Translations under genes and position numbers: made by a program
In this document: positions 17,836 through 25,934 of the stretch, in pieces
Layout: every line of letters begins with the position of its first letter
Numbering within the stretch: position 1 is the first letter of the stretch
The notes under the pieces: model-generated
Databases searched by the model: none
What the model was told of the DNA's origin: nothing
Seen by the model: only the letters and a program-made list of their open reading frames with translations
NCBI RefSeq assembly: GCF_003010965.1
Contig: NZ_PGGM01000019.1
Location: forward strand, 1-64,000
Origin: Phyllobacterium sophorae
Lineage (GTDB): Bacteria; Pseudomonadota; Alphaproteobacteria; Rhizobiales; Rhizobiaceae
Reading direction: 5' to 3'
Length of the DNA: 64,000 nt

Positions 17836-19554
17836 TCAGCCGCGCGCATTCATTTGCGAGCCGCCAAGGACCGGAACCCGGTTGGCAACAAAGACGACGG
17901 CGAAGGAGGCAACCAGCAATATGATGCCAAGAACGCATATTGCGCCAAGGTCACCACTCTCATTGAGATCGTAAATGATCACCGAGACGAGTTTGGTATT
18001 GGCGGTTGTCAGCAGAATCGTTGCTGAGAGTTCGCGGATCGTGCCGACGAAGACAAAACACCACGCCGCGACGACGCTTGTTCGCAGCAACGGAGCGGTA
18101 ATGTCCCACAAAGTCCGCAAACGTGATGCGCCCATGATGCGGCCAGCTTCTTCAAGTTCGGGATGAACGCCTGCGAAGGCGGACGACATTTGCTGATAAC
18201 CGGCGGGCAATTCGATGGTCATGAACGCGATAAGCAGGATCCAGATTGTGCCGTAGAGTTGGAATGTCGGGTTGGCGTAGCTCAGGAACAGGCCAACGCC
18301 GAGGACAATCCCCGGAATGGCTACGGGCGCGGTTGCCAGGACGCCAAGGTAACGCGCCCCCGGGACCGAGCGGCGGATGACAAGATAGGATACGACCAGC
18401 GCGATCGCCGTAACCGCGGTTGCAGTCAGGAACCCAAGGAGGAAGGTGTTCCTGAGCGCAAGCTGGGTTGCGGAGAATTCGAACAGAACGAACTTCCAAT
18501 GGCGCAGCGTCAGCGTATCGAAATTGATGGGATCGCCGACCGTACCCGTGAAGGCCGTCTTCAAGATCGCAAGATAGGGTAAAAGAATGGTCAGGCTGAG
18601 GATGCAAAAGACAAAGGCGACGGCAACCCATTTCCAGCTGCCGAGCTTGGTAATCCGCGGTGTACCGCTCTTGCCCCCAAGAACCGTATAGCCTTTGCGC
18701 CCGAGAATTGATTTTTGGGCGCGCAGCAGGACGACGGTGATGATGAGCAGCGGCAACGCGGCAGCGGCCGCAAGTCCAAGACGCGGTGGAAACTGGAACA
18801 GGCTCCAGATCTTCGTCGTGATGACATGGAAACCAGCGGGCAGCGCCAGGATGGCGGGAGAGCCGAACATGGTCAGCGCCTGGAGGATGGCAATCAATGT
18901 ACCAGCCAGCATTGCCGGCAATACAAGGGGAATCGTGACTTTGCGCAATGTCGTCATCGATTTGCCGCCAAGGATCGACGAAGCGTCCTCCAGATCAGAC
19001 GGAACCTTGTCGAGCGCATTGGCAACGAGCGTGAAAACATAAGGGAAAGTGAAGCAGGCGATGGCGAAGACCAGACCACTGAAGGTGTAGATATTCACCA
19101 GATATTGAGACGGATCGAGGCCAAAGGCGCTTCGGTAGATGATATTGACAATGCCGCTATTGGGCGCGGCGAGAATTTCATAGGCGATGGCGCCGATGAA
19201 GGGCGGCGTAACGAACGATGCCGTCACCAGCATGCGAATGATCCGCCTTGCAGGCAGGTCGGTTCGCGCAACCAGCCAGGCCATTGGAGTAGCGATGAGG
19301 CAGGCAAGAATGCCAACCGCAAGCGCCATTGAGATCGCCAGTCCGTACGCCCGCAGCAGGGTTGGATCAGCGACAAGAGCGATGAAGTTGTCAAGCGTTG
19401 CTCCCCCACCCGTATCGCTGCGCAAGCTGTAGTAGGCGAGCCAAAACAATGGCAGCAGAACCAGAACGCTCAGGACAAGGGACAACAGAGCGAAGGTGGG
19501 CCATGAAAGGTCGATGCTGCTGCGCCGACCCTGAACCTGAGCGATGCTGGTCAT
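17836..19554 (-). CDS. ABC transporter permease, fused double domain
   Basis: This 572-residue inner-membrane protein contains two binding-protein-dependent permease domains in one chain, as in FbpB/AfuB-type importers, with about 12 hydrophobic segments. Each half has an EAA-type loop: LEDASSILGGKSMTTLRKV near residue 200 and LEEAGRIMGASRLRTLWDI near residue 495. ATG at 19,554 follows directly after the binding-protein stop; a TTG two codons earlier is possible. It completes an importer with the binding protein and ATPase upstream. The family carries iron, thiamine, phosphonates or organic anions. Confidence 0.88.
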   Translation of the reverse strand: MTSIAQVQGRRSSIDLSWPTFALLSLVLSVLVLLPLFWLAYYSLRSDTGGGATLDNFIALVADPTLLRAYGLAISMALAVGILACLIATPMAWLVARTDLPARRIIRMLVTASFVTPPFIGAIAYEILAAPNSGIVNIIYRSAFGLDPSQYLVNIYTFSGLVFAIACFTFPYVFTLVANALDKVPSDLEDASSILGGKSMTTLRKVTIPLVLPAMLAGTLIAILQALTMFGSPAILALPAGFHVITTKIWSLFQFPPRLGLAAAAALPLLIITVVLLRAQKSILGRKGYTVLGGKSGTPRITKLGSWKWVAVAFVFCILSLTILLPYLAILKTAFTGTVGDPINFDTLTLRHWKFVLFEFSATQLALRNTFLLGFLTATAVTAIALVVSYLVIRRSVPGARYLGVLATAPVAIPGIVLGVGLFLSYANPTFQLYGTIWILLIAFMTIELPAGYQQMSSAFAGVHPELEEAGRIMGASRLRTLWDITAPLLRTSVVAAWCFVFVGTIRELSATILLTTANTKLVSVIIYDLNESGDLGAICVLGIILLVASFAVVFVANRVPVLGGSQMNARG

Positions 19555-19560
19555 GATCAA

Positions 19561-20610
19561 TTACGTCCCAAAGAATTTTTCATAATTGGCTTTGATGGTC
19601 TGAATTTCGGGCTCGAGCTTTGCCGGATCAGAATGAAGGACCTTGATCTTCGAAAGCGGCGTGCGCCCTTGCTTTTCCTTCACGTCAGGGTGGAACGATC
19701 TCAGCCCGCCAAAATCACTGTTGAGCTGCTGCGCATCGAGCGAAAACAGGAACGCATAAAAGAGCTTGGCAGCATTTGGGTGCGGGGCTTGCTTGAGCAC
19801 CGCGGCATTTCCCACGGCAAGCGGGGTCCCTTCGTCAGGATAGACGATCTTGATCGGCTTGCCCTCGTCGATAAGTCGGAAGACATTGTATTCATTGCCA
19901 TCGACTTCGAGCGCCCGTTCCCCTTGAGCCAGCTTTTTCGGCGGCTCTGTAGAGGACTGGACTTGCATGATGTTCTGCTTGCCGAGTTTTTCGAAATAGT
20001 CCCAGCCAAGCATCTGGCTAAGGACGAAGGTTGAGGTCATCACGGTGCCGCTATACCCGGGATGGGCCTTCACCATCTTGTCCTTAAAGCGCGGATCAAG
20101 CAGATCTTCCCAGGTCTTGGGGGCGTCTGCTTCTTTCATCAGATCCGTCCGGTAGGCCAATACGGAAAGGTGGGCGCGGTAGGCGGCAAAGTTACCGTCC
20201 GGATCACGTTCATCTGCCGGCCATTTGTCGGCCACTTCCTGCGGCACCATGGGTTCGAGCCAGCCTTGACGCTTGAAGTACTCGAAATGCACGGCGTCTG
20301 ACGTTTCGATGACGTCGGCATTATAAATGCTCGTCGAATATTCCTGGCCGATCCTTTGGAAGACGCGCTCGGATCCGGCGCGCTCAACCTGCACGTCGAT
20401 GCCGGGAAATTTGGTCTTGAAGTGTTCAGCCAGCTTTTCCGCGACCGCTACGTCCGTGGCAGTGTAGAACACGACCTTGCCTTCCGCCTTGGCCGCTGCT
20501 TCCAGCTCGGGGGTAATTTGATAAGGTGCCGGTGCCTCGGCCCGGGCAGCGGCGGGTATTGCCGCAAGTCCCGAAGCCAAAAGAGCGGCAGACAGCGCTT
20601 TCTTCCACAT
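19561..20610 (-). CDS. ABC transporter substrate-binding protein, FbpA/AfuA-like fold
   Basis: This 349-residue periplasmic binding protein has a signal peptide ending near AAARAEA (residues 20-26). ATG at 20,610 is preceded by GGGAGG at good distance. The fold is that of the ferric-iron/thiamine/2-aminoethylphosphonate binding class, opening with EGKVVFYTATD. The paired iron-binding tyrosines of FbpA are not visible; the corresponding region reads DGNEYNVFRLI. I therefore infer an organic anion rather than iron. Unlike the other binding-protein genes here, no hairpin separates it from its permease. It lies between the ATPase and the permease in one operon. Confidence 0.85.
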   Translation of the reverse strand: MWKKALSAALLASGLAAIPAAARAEAPAPYQITPELEAAAKAEGKVVFYTATDVAVAEKLAEHFKTKFPGIDVQVERAGSERVFQRIGQEYSTSIYNADVIETSDAVHFEYFKRQGWLEPMVPQEVADKWPADERDPDGNFAAYRAHLSVLAYRTDLMKEADAPKTWEDLLDPRFKDKMVKAHPGYSGTVMTSTFVLSQMLGWDYFEKLGKQNIMQVQSSTEPPKKLAQGERALEVDGNEYNVFRLIDEGKPIKIVYPDEGTPLAVGNAAVLKQAPHPNAAKLFYAFLFSLDAQQLNSDFGGLRSFHPDVKEKQGRTPLSKIKVLHSDPAKLEPEIQTIKANYEKFFGT

Positions 20611-20624
20611 GCATATTTCCTCCC

Positions 20625-21689
20625 TTATTGCGCGAGCGCCCGGCATTTCTCTGGTGGGAAATGCAGCCAAACCTCCTGGCCAACCGGGATCGCAACGTTG
20701 ACTGGTGCGACGGTGCGCACCATTTCTCCACCAGCGATGGAGACGAGATAATCCCGGTGCGAACCGAGATAGATTTGCCGCGTGACCGTGCCGACAGTCG
20801 TGTTGGTATTGGCGCCGTTCGGCTTGGTCGAAAGCTCAATGTCATGGTGGCGGATGGAGACGGCTGTCTTGCTCGATCCGTCGGTGGTTCCATTGCCGCA
20901 CCGCAAAACCAGACCGGCCTGACAAAGAACGGTGTCCTTGTCGTTGCGCGTTCCGCTGAAAATATTGGTTCCGCCAATAAACCGCGCGACGAACTCGGTC
21001 GCCGGCCGTTCATAGATATCTTCGGGCGAGCCTGACTGTTCGATGCGCCCGTCGTTCATGACGACGATGATGTCCGCCGTCGTCATCGCTTCGGCTTGAT
21101 CGTGAGTAACGTATACGGTGGTATAGCGAAACTCGTCATGAAGCCTGCGGATTTCGAAGCGCATTTCCTCGCGCAGGTTCGCATCCAAATTGGACAGCGG
21201 CTCGTCAAGCAGCAGGATTTCAGGTTTGATCACCAGTGCTCGCGCCAGGGATACGCGCTGCTGTTGTCCGCCCGACAGTTCACCCGGATATCTTTCCGCA
21301 AGCGCGAGAAGCTGAGTGGCGGAAAGGATCGTGCGGACAAGTTCGGTAACTTGCGCTTGCGGCATTCGCCGCAGCTTCAGCCCGTACGCCACGTTCTCAT
21401 AAACAGTCATATGCGGCCAAAGCGCATAGCTTTGGAAGATCATCGACATGTTGCGGGCTTCCGGCGGCACCGTGGAATGAGCCGAGGATACGGTCTTTCC
21501 ACCGACTCGAATTTCTCCGCCATTTGCGGGAACGAAGCCGGCGACAAGGCGCAGCGTCGTCGTCTTGCCGCAACCCGACGGTCCCAGGAGGCAGACAAGT
21601 TTTCCCTTGTCCACCGACAAGTTCACGCCTTTGACAACCGTCAAACTGCCGTAGCTTTTCGTCAAACCGTCTAATTCCAGGAATGCCAT
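20625..21689 (-). CDS. ABC transporter ATP-binding protein, PotA/FbpC type
   Basis: The 354-residue ATPase has Walker A GPSGCGKTT (36-44), Q-loop FQSYALWPHM, signature LSGGQQQRV, Walker B EILLLDEP and switch HDQAEAM. A C-terminal TOBE-like domain of about 110 residues follows. ATG at 21,689 sits right after GGGAGG; an upstream TTG at 21,701 is less likely. It is first in the importer operon and powers the permease at 17,836-19,554. A shared operator element lies about 70 bases upstream, so the importer probably belongs to the same regulon as the catabolic genes. Confidence 0.92.
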   Translation of the reverse strand: MAFLELDGLTKSYGSLTVVKGVNLSVDKGKLVCLLGPSGCGKTTTLRLVAGFVPANGGEIRVGGKTVSSAHSTVPPEARNMSMIFQSYALWPHMTVYENVAYGLKLRRMPQAQVTELVRTILSATQLLALAERYPGELSGGQQQRVSLARALVIKPEILLLDEPLSNLDANLREEMRFEIRRLHDEFRYTTVYVTHDQAEAMTTADIIVVMNDGRIEQSGSPEDIYERPATEFVARFIGGTNIFSGTRNDKDTVLCQAGLVLRCGNGTTDGSSKTAVSIRHHDIELSTKPNGANTNTTVGTVTRQIYLGSHRDYLVSIAGGEMVRTVAPVNVAIPVGQEVWLHFPPEKCRALAQ

Positions 21690-21760
21690 CACACCTCCCA
21701 AGTGTTCGCGGAAAAAAGTCCGCCTCCGTGGCTACCTAGAACGTAGGCAGCAAATTGAAG

Positions 21761-21772
21761 ACTGTCAACAGA
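21761..21772. promoter_or_regulatory. GntR/FCD-type operator, ACTGTCAACAGA
   Basis: The core CTGT-CA-ACAG has perfect arms and is the same element as at 16,874 with one arm changed. It lies 72 bases before the ABC importer start on the minus strand. Confidence 0.55.
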
Positions 21773-21966
21773 TTACTATTTCGGCAGGAACTTGATTGCG
21801 CTGGCTGGGAGTGATTGGGCTCCCCTTGGGCTCTGGACGCACAACCAAACAATACCGTTGCCGCGAGGCGATGGCAGACAGGAAAATTATAGACGCCCAC
21901 CGCATCGGCGCTTGGAGTTCAGCCCACCCTCGGTGCGGCCATTGGCGTGCCGGTCGCATGAGGGCG

Positions 21967-22368
21967 AAACCATCATCGTGCGTCGCGATTTCACCCATCC
22001 ACCCGCCCGCCTCTGGCCTGCGTTGACCGAGCCAGCGCTGATTCCCCAGTGGATGGGCACGATGAAACGCTGCGAGGTGGACCTGCGTCCGGGCGGGGCC
22101 CTTCACTATGAATAGGAAGAGTTCTTTTTTCCGGGCCGGTCCTGGCCGTTGATCCCCGCACCACATGACCCATGAATATTTCAACGGCGATACCTCTTCG
22201 GGTCAAGAGATCATAACCGATCTGGTCGCGCGGGGAGCCGGGACCCGCATGACCCAGGTGATGCGCTATGCAAATGCCGAGGCGCGGGCCGCCGCGATTG
22301 CCATCGGCATGACCGACGGCCTGGACGAAGTTTATGGCAAGCTCGAGGCGCTGCTGATCGCGGAATGA
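21967..22368 (+). pseudogene. broken SRPBCC/AHSA1-domain gene
   Basis: Two frames carry consecutive parts of one SRPBCC (AHSA1-like) protein. The first reads VRRDFTHPPARLWPALTEP and QWMGT...LRPGGALHYE and meets a TAG at 22,113. The second frame, from 22,165, reads MTHEYFNGDTSSG to ARAAAIAIGMTDGLDEVYGKLEALL, the typical family C-terminus. The gene therefore has an in-frame stop and a frameshift, and its start is not clear. The parent family binds hydrophobic ligands in a START-like pocket. No intact copy is seen in the window. Confidence 0.7.
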
Positions 22369-22779
22369 CGGGCTTTTCGCCTCAAAGCCGTCGAGTGCCT
22401 GTCACAGGGACGTTGCGCATCGCGCCTGGGTGCTGCACCGCCAGAGGTGTCCGTGCACGAAGAACCTGACACCGCTTAACGTGCCGCTTCGGCGGCGGCC
22501 CAAAAATCATCGAATGACCATGCTGTCCGCACTGCGGTCATTCCCCGATATTCGGCCAACGCCTGTTACTCGAAGAAGCAGTCGTTGGGGTGACTGGCTG
22601 TTCATAGGGTACCCCCCTAGATGGGACATCGCGAAGATTCATGGGGCCGGCTCACCGGTTGAAGCCGTCGAATTAATTCAGCTGCGGCTTCGCACGCCAG
22701 GGGTATGACGCGACCGCTGCCGCTGATGAAGACCAATCCGCAGCACTAGACATGCGTCATTGACGTCAAGATCACCGGC
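22369..22779. other. gap with no supported feature
   Basis: About 410 bases lie between the SRPBCC pseudogene and the nucleotidyltransferase-fold gene. Short open frames have no ribosome-binding sites and no recognisable products. I see no strong hairpin. It may be decayed coding sequence. Confidence 0.4.
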
Positions 22780-23879
22780 TCAGCTCTTGCCCAGACCGTA
22801 GTCTTTCGGGTCTGCTTCCAGATCAGCCATTCCTTTTGCCAGACTGTCTTTGAACAGGACCTGCGTCGGTTCGTCATAGGTCCGCATGCTTTCAGCAAGC
22901 GCGTCTTTCCATGCGTCTCCTCTGACCCAGGCCGCCATATAAGCATCGGCCAAAACGTCGCTCTGTCTCGTGTCGATCATCGCTGTCATCAATATCCGGG
23001 CCTGCAACCTGTCCTTGCGGCTCTTCGCCGAACCATCGGCGTCGGTGCGGCGGCGTGATCCCACAATCAGTCTATGAATGGCGTAGCGCTCCGGCGCCGG
23101 TACCCGGACCGGGACACCTGGTCCATGCAGCAGCACTGCACGTACCGGCTGGTAAATGAGAAAATCCAAAAACCGTAAGGGCTCGGCTGCCGCACCCCCC
23201 AGTGCCGGCATAGGGACTGGATGGCGGCCATAATCGTCTGATCCCGTATTCGGTGTCAGAAACTCGACCCGATAGCCGGAACGGTTGGCGAATTTGATCG
23301 ATAGGTGGCTATCGCTCTGGTGCGGGATTTCACGAAATGTCGGGTCGACAGTTCGCAGCACGTCGAGGATCGGCGGGAGTGCGTCGCCGACCGCAGTTGA
23401 GATGGAGTGGAACTGGGCGAAGTCGGCATCGGCGGTCTGCAACGCCGCGTTCGGCAGGCGGACGCCGAGGATCGCCGAATAGCATTGGAAGGCCACGGTG
23501 CCGACAAGAACGCCGCGCAAACGGAAGAAGCCGGCATCCGCCAGGGTCTGGACCACCGCACCCACAAAGGGTTCCGGCCGCGGAAGGTGGGCTTCCCGGA
23601 CTAGTGTTGAGACGAGCTTGCGCCGTGCTCGGGCATCGGCCTTGAGGTCTTTGAAACTCTCGACGCTGCGGGTAATTTCTGCGTCGTCGACCGGGCCGAC
23701 ATAGCGACGGACCTTGCCGCCGCCCTGTTTTGCGGTATCGAAGTACCAGTAGCGGCGACCACGACTTTCCATTGAGATAAACCGGCCGTCGAGAGGAAAG
23801 TCGCCCGTAAACGCTGCATCGAGCGAGCGCTGCGCCAGGGGGAATAAAGCACCTGATAGGTGTGGTCGATAAGCTGCAT
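22780..23879 (-). pseudogene. GSU2403-type nucleotidyltransferase-fold protein, frameshifted near its N-terminus
   Basis: The family (nucleotidyltransferase-fold, PF12281-like) is recognised from YWYFDT, RRYVGPVDD, LVGTVAFQCY, LGVRLPNAAL and ALGGAAAEPLRFLDFLI. The longest open frame starts at 23,772, but the normal N-terminus is present upstream in two frames: MQLIDHTYQVLYS from 23,879, then LAQRSLDAAFTGDFPLDGRF leading into the main frame. They join if the run of five G at 23,838-23,842 (C on the coding strand) had one more base. Homologues occur in plasmid- and phage-defence-like loci, but function is not established. It could be a true mutation, slippage-dependent expression or a sequence error. 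Confidence 0.75.
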
Positions 23880-23932
23880 TGTGCTATTACCAGTTATGCG
23901 AAAATGATCACATCACAGGCAGCGAAAGGAAT

Positions 23933-23962
23933 CTATTACCAATTTCGCGAAAATGGTAATAG
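23933..23962. promoter_or_regulatory. 30-bp near-perfect palindrome
   Basis: Outer arms CTATTACCA and TGGTAATAG are perfectly inverted, and the centre TTTCGCGAAA is itself palindromic; only one symmetrical pair of the 30 positions mismatches. A degenerate partial copy (CTATTACCA-N5-GCGAAAATG) lies 49 bases away at 23,884-23,906. Together they sit upstream of the nucleotidyltransferase-fold gene and look like a strong operator for a dimeric repressor that is not encoded beside it. Confidence 0.6.
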
Positions 23963-24023
23963 CGAACCCAACAGTTCGATCCGACTGAACAGGGTGGCCA
24001 CTCTGGCCACAAGTGAACGTTAC

Positions 24024-24716
24024 TCACTTGCGAACATAATCGGGGAATTGATCGCTTATAAGATCAATGATGGACAGTGTTCCAGACAAGTGTTTGCGCA
24101 GGGCGATTTCAGCGGTATCTGCGCGTCCCGATCGTATCGCATTGATGATCTCTTGGTGATCTTCAAGCACAGTTTGCATCTTGCCGGGCATCGGCAGATT
24201 CAAGCGGCGCAACCTGTCAAGATGGACGCTCTGGCGACGCACGGTCGACCAGAGGTTGAGGATGTTTGCGCGCTCATAGATCCTCCGATGAAAATCCTTG
24301 TCCAGCGCATCGAACAGATCATATGTCTGCGGAGAGGCGACTTGCCGCTGTCTTGCCAGCAATTCCTCGAGGTCTGCGGCGATTTTGGCCGGACACTCCG
24401 TGGTAAGGCGGCGAACGGCTTCGAGTTCGATTGAGAGCCGAAGGAATTGTGCTTGCCTTGCATGATCGATGTCGATCCTTGCAACGACTGTGGCATATTG
24501 CGGATAGACTTCAACGAGAGCCTCCTCCTCAAGGCGCATCAGCGCGTCCCTAACTGGGGTCTGGCTGACGCCAAACTCCATTTGAAGCGATGCCCTGGAA
24601 AGTATTGTTCCGGGTGTAAGTTCGACGGACAGAATACGGTCTCTCAATATCTCGTGGATTTGATGGGCGACCTGCCTTGTCCGATCCAGCACACTGTTTT
24701 GCACCCTGCCACTCAT
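24024..24716 (-). CDS. GntR family regulator, FCD subfamily, of the ABC/dehydratase locus
   Basis: The 230-residue protein carries a winged helix-turn-helix (about residues 14-80, segment SQTPVRDAL) and an FCD domain with ligands D139, H143, H187 and H209. It differs clearly from the two island-1 regulators, having Asp rather than Asn at the first ligand. It is divergent from the ABC importer operon at 24,863 onward, and the interval contains the palindrome GCACTGATGCATTAGTGC at 24,772-24,789. The likely role is ligand-relieved repression of the importer, dehydratase and RraA-like genes. Confidence 0.9.
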   Translation of the reverse strand: MSGRVQNSVLDRTRQVAHQIHEILRDRILSVELTPGTILSRASLQMEFGVSQTPVRDALMRLEEEALVEVYPQYATVVARIDIDHARQAQFLRLSIELEAVRRLTTECPAKIAADLEELLARQRQVASPQTYDLFDALDKDFHRRIYERANILNLWSTVRRQSVHLDRLRRLNLPMPGKMQTVLEDHQEIINAIRSGRADTAEIALRKHLSGTLSIIDLISDQFPDYVRK

Positions 24717-24771
24717 GAATGTTGTCTCTCGTTTTCTGTCTCCAACACGCTATCACAACTATTGGGTTGAT

Positions 24772-24789
24772 GCACTGATGCATTAGTGC
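24772..24789. promoter_or_regulatory. candidate operator GCACTGATGCATTAGTGC
   Basis: The 18-mer is palindromic at 16 of 18 positions and centred on ATGCAT. It lies in the divergent interval between the GntR/FCD regulator and the binding-protein gene, 55 bases from the first and 73 from the second. It resembles no other site in the window. Confidence 0.55.
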
Positions 24790-24862
24790 TTTAATGAATT
24801 GAGCGATGTCGGAGGTTCGTCGCCCTCGTGCATACGACACGCAAAACGATCGGGAGGAAAAT

Positions 24863-25864
24863 ATGCGATTGATTAAAGGCGCTATCGCCGCATTTGCTAT
24901 CATTGTGGGTTTGGGCCCGTCCGGCCATGCCCAAGAGAAAACCGATATCTCCATCACCCGCCAGCCAGGAATCCTTTACCTGGCCAGCCATGTCATGGAG
25001 ACGCAGAAGCTTATCGAAAAACACGCGGCAGAAGATGGCCTGAAAGGTGTTACCGTTAATTGGCGGACCTTCAGCGGCGGTGGTGCGCAGACGGATGCGC
25101 TCCTTTCGGGGAATGTTGACATCGTCAATACCGGAACCGGCAACTTGCTTTTGCTGTGGGACAGAACGCGTGGCAAGGTGAAAGGGATCATCACCAGCTC
25201 GGCGCAGCCAGTCATCATGGTATCGCGTGACCCGAAGATCAAATCATTGAAAGACATCGGTCCGAGCGACAAGATTGCTGTGCCAACGGTTGGCGTTTCG
25301 ACGCAGGCGATCCTGTTGCAAATGGCAGCGGGCCAAATGTTTGGAGACAGCGATCTGAAGCATTTTGATGTCAACACCGTGCAGCTTGGGCATCCCGATG
25401 CAATGGCGGCGCTGGCCAACAAGAGCCACGAGGTGGCCAGTCATTTCTCCGCCCCGCCGTTCCAATATCTGGAGATTGATGCCGGAAATCACATCGTGGT
25501 CAATTCCAAGGACATCATTGGCGGTCCTTTAACCCAGGCAACGTTCTTTACGACAACGGATTTTGCCGAGACAAATCCCGTTATCATCAAAGCCGTCCGT
25601 GAAGCCACGGTCGAAGCGATCGACATGATCAAGAAGAACCCGCGCGACGCATTGAGCGCCTACAAGCAAGTATCGGGGGATAAAACCGATCTCGATGCCC
25701 TGGTGAAAATCATTGAGCAGCCGGACATGATGGAGTTCCGCACCGATCCGCAGGGTACGATGAAGTTTGCCGCCCATCTGCACAAGGTCGGAACGCTCAA
25801 GACAATGCCTGCGGCGTGGACAGATTACTATCTGCCTGAATCTGCCGATCTGCATGGCAATTAA
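24863..25864 (+). CDS. ABC transporter substrate-binding protein, NitT/TauT type
   Basis: The 333-residue periplasmic protein begins with a Sec signal peptide ending near SGHAQ (residue 22). ATG at 24,863 follows GGGAGGAAAAT. Its fold is that of SsuA/TauA/ThiY-like binding proteins: early ITRQPGILYL and a GAQTDALLSGNVDI segment that detects bound ligand. A hairpin follows, then the ATPase and permease genes. Binding proteins of this class take up sulfonates, nitrate, pyrimidine precursors or other small anions. The downstream sugar-acid-type dehydratase suggests an organic acid, but that is inference. Confidence 0.85.
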   Translation: MRLIKGAIAAFAIIVGLGPSGHAQEKTDISITRQPGILYLASHVMETQKLIEKHAAEDGLKGVTVNWRTFSGGGAQTDALLSGNVDIVNTGTGNLLLLWDRTRGKVKGIITSSAQPVIMVSRDPKIKSLKDIGPSDKIAVPTVGVSTQAILLQMAAGQMFGDSDLKHFDVNTVQLGHPDAMAALANKSHEVASHFSAPPFQYLEIDAGNHIVVNSKDIIGGPLTQATFFTTTDFAETNPVIIKAVREATVEAIDMIKKNPRDALSAYKQVSGDKTDLDALVKIIEQPDMMEFRTDPQGTMKFAAHLHKVGTLKTMPAAWTDYYLPESADLHGN

Positions 25865-25883
25865 TACTCACTCGAACGATATC

Positions 25884-25906
25884 GACCTGGCATGAGATGC
25901 CAGGTC
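25884..25906 (+). promoter_or_regulatory. intercistronic hairpin after the binding-protein gene
   Basis: Arms GACCTGGCAT and ATGCCAGGTC pair perfectly around a GAG loop, followed by TTT only. It lies 20 bases after the stop and before the ATPase gene, where it could protect the upstream mRNA or cause partial termination. Confidence 0.65.
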
Positions 25907-25934
25907 TTTCCACGCAATGCTTATGGAGGCCGAG

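Noticed and set aside
22616-22690. Possible insertion-sequence end in the gap after the SRPBCC pseudogene
   Set aside because: No terminal inverted repeats, target duplication or transposase fragment could be found.
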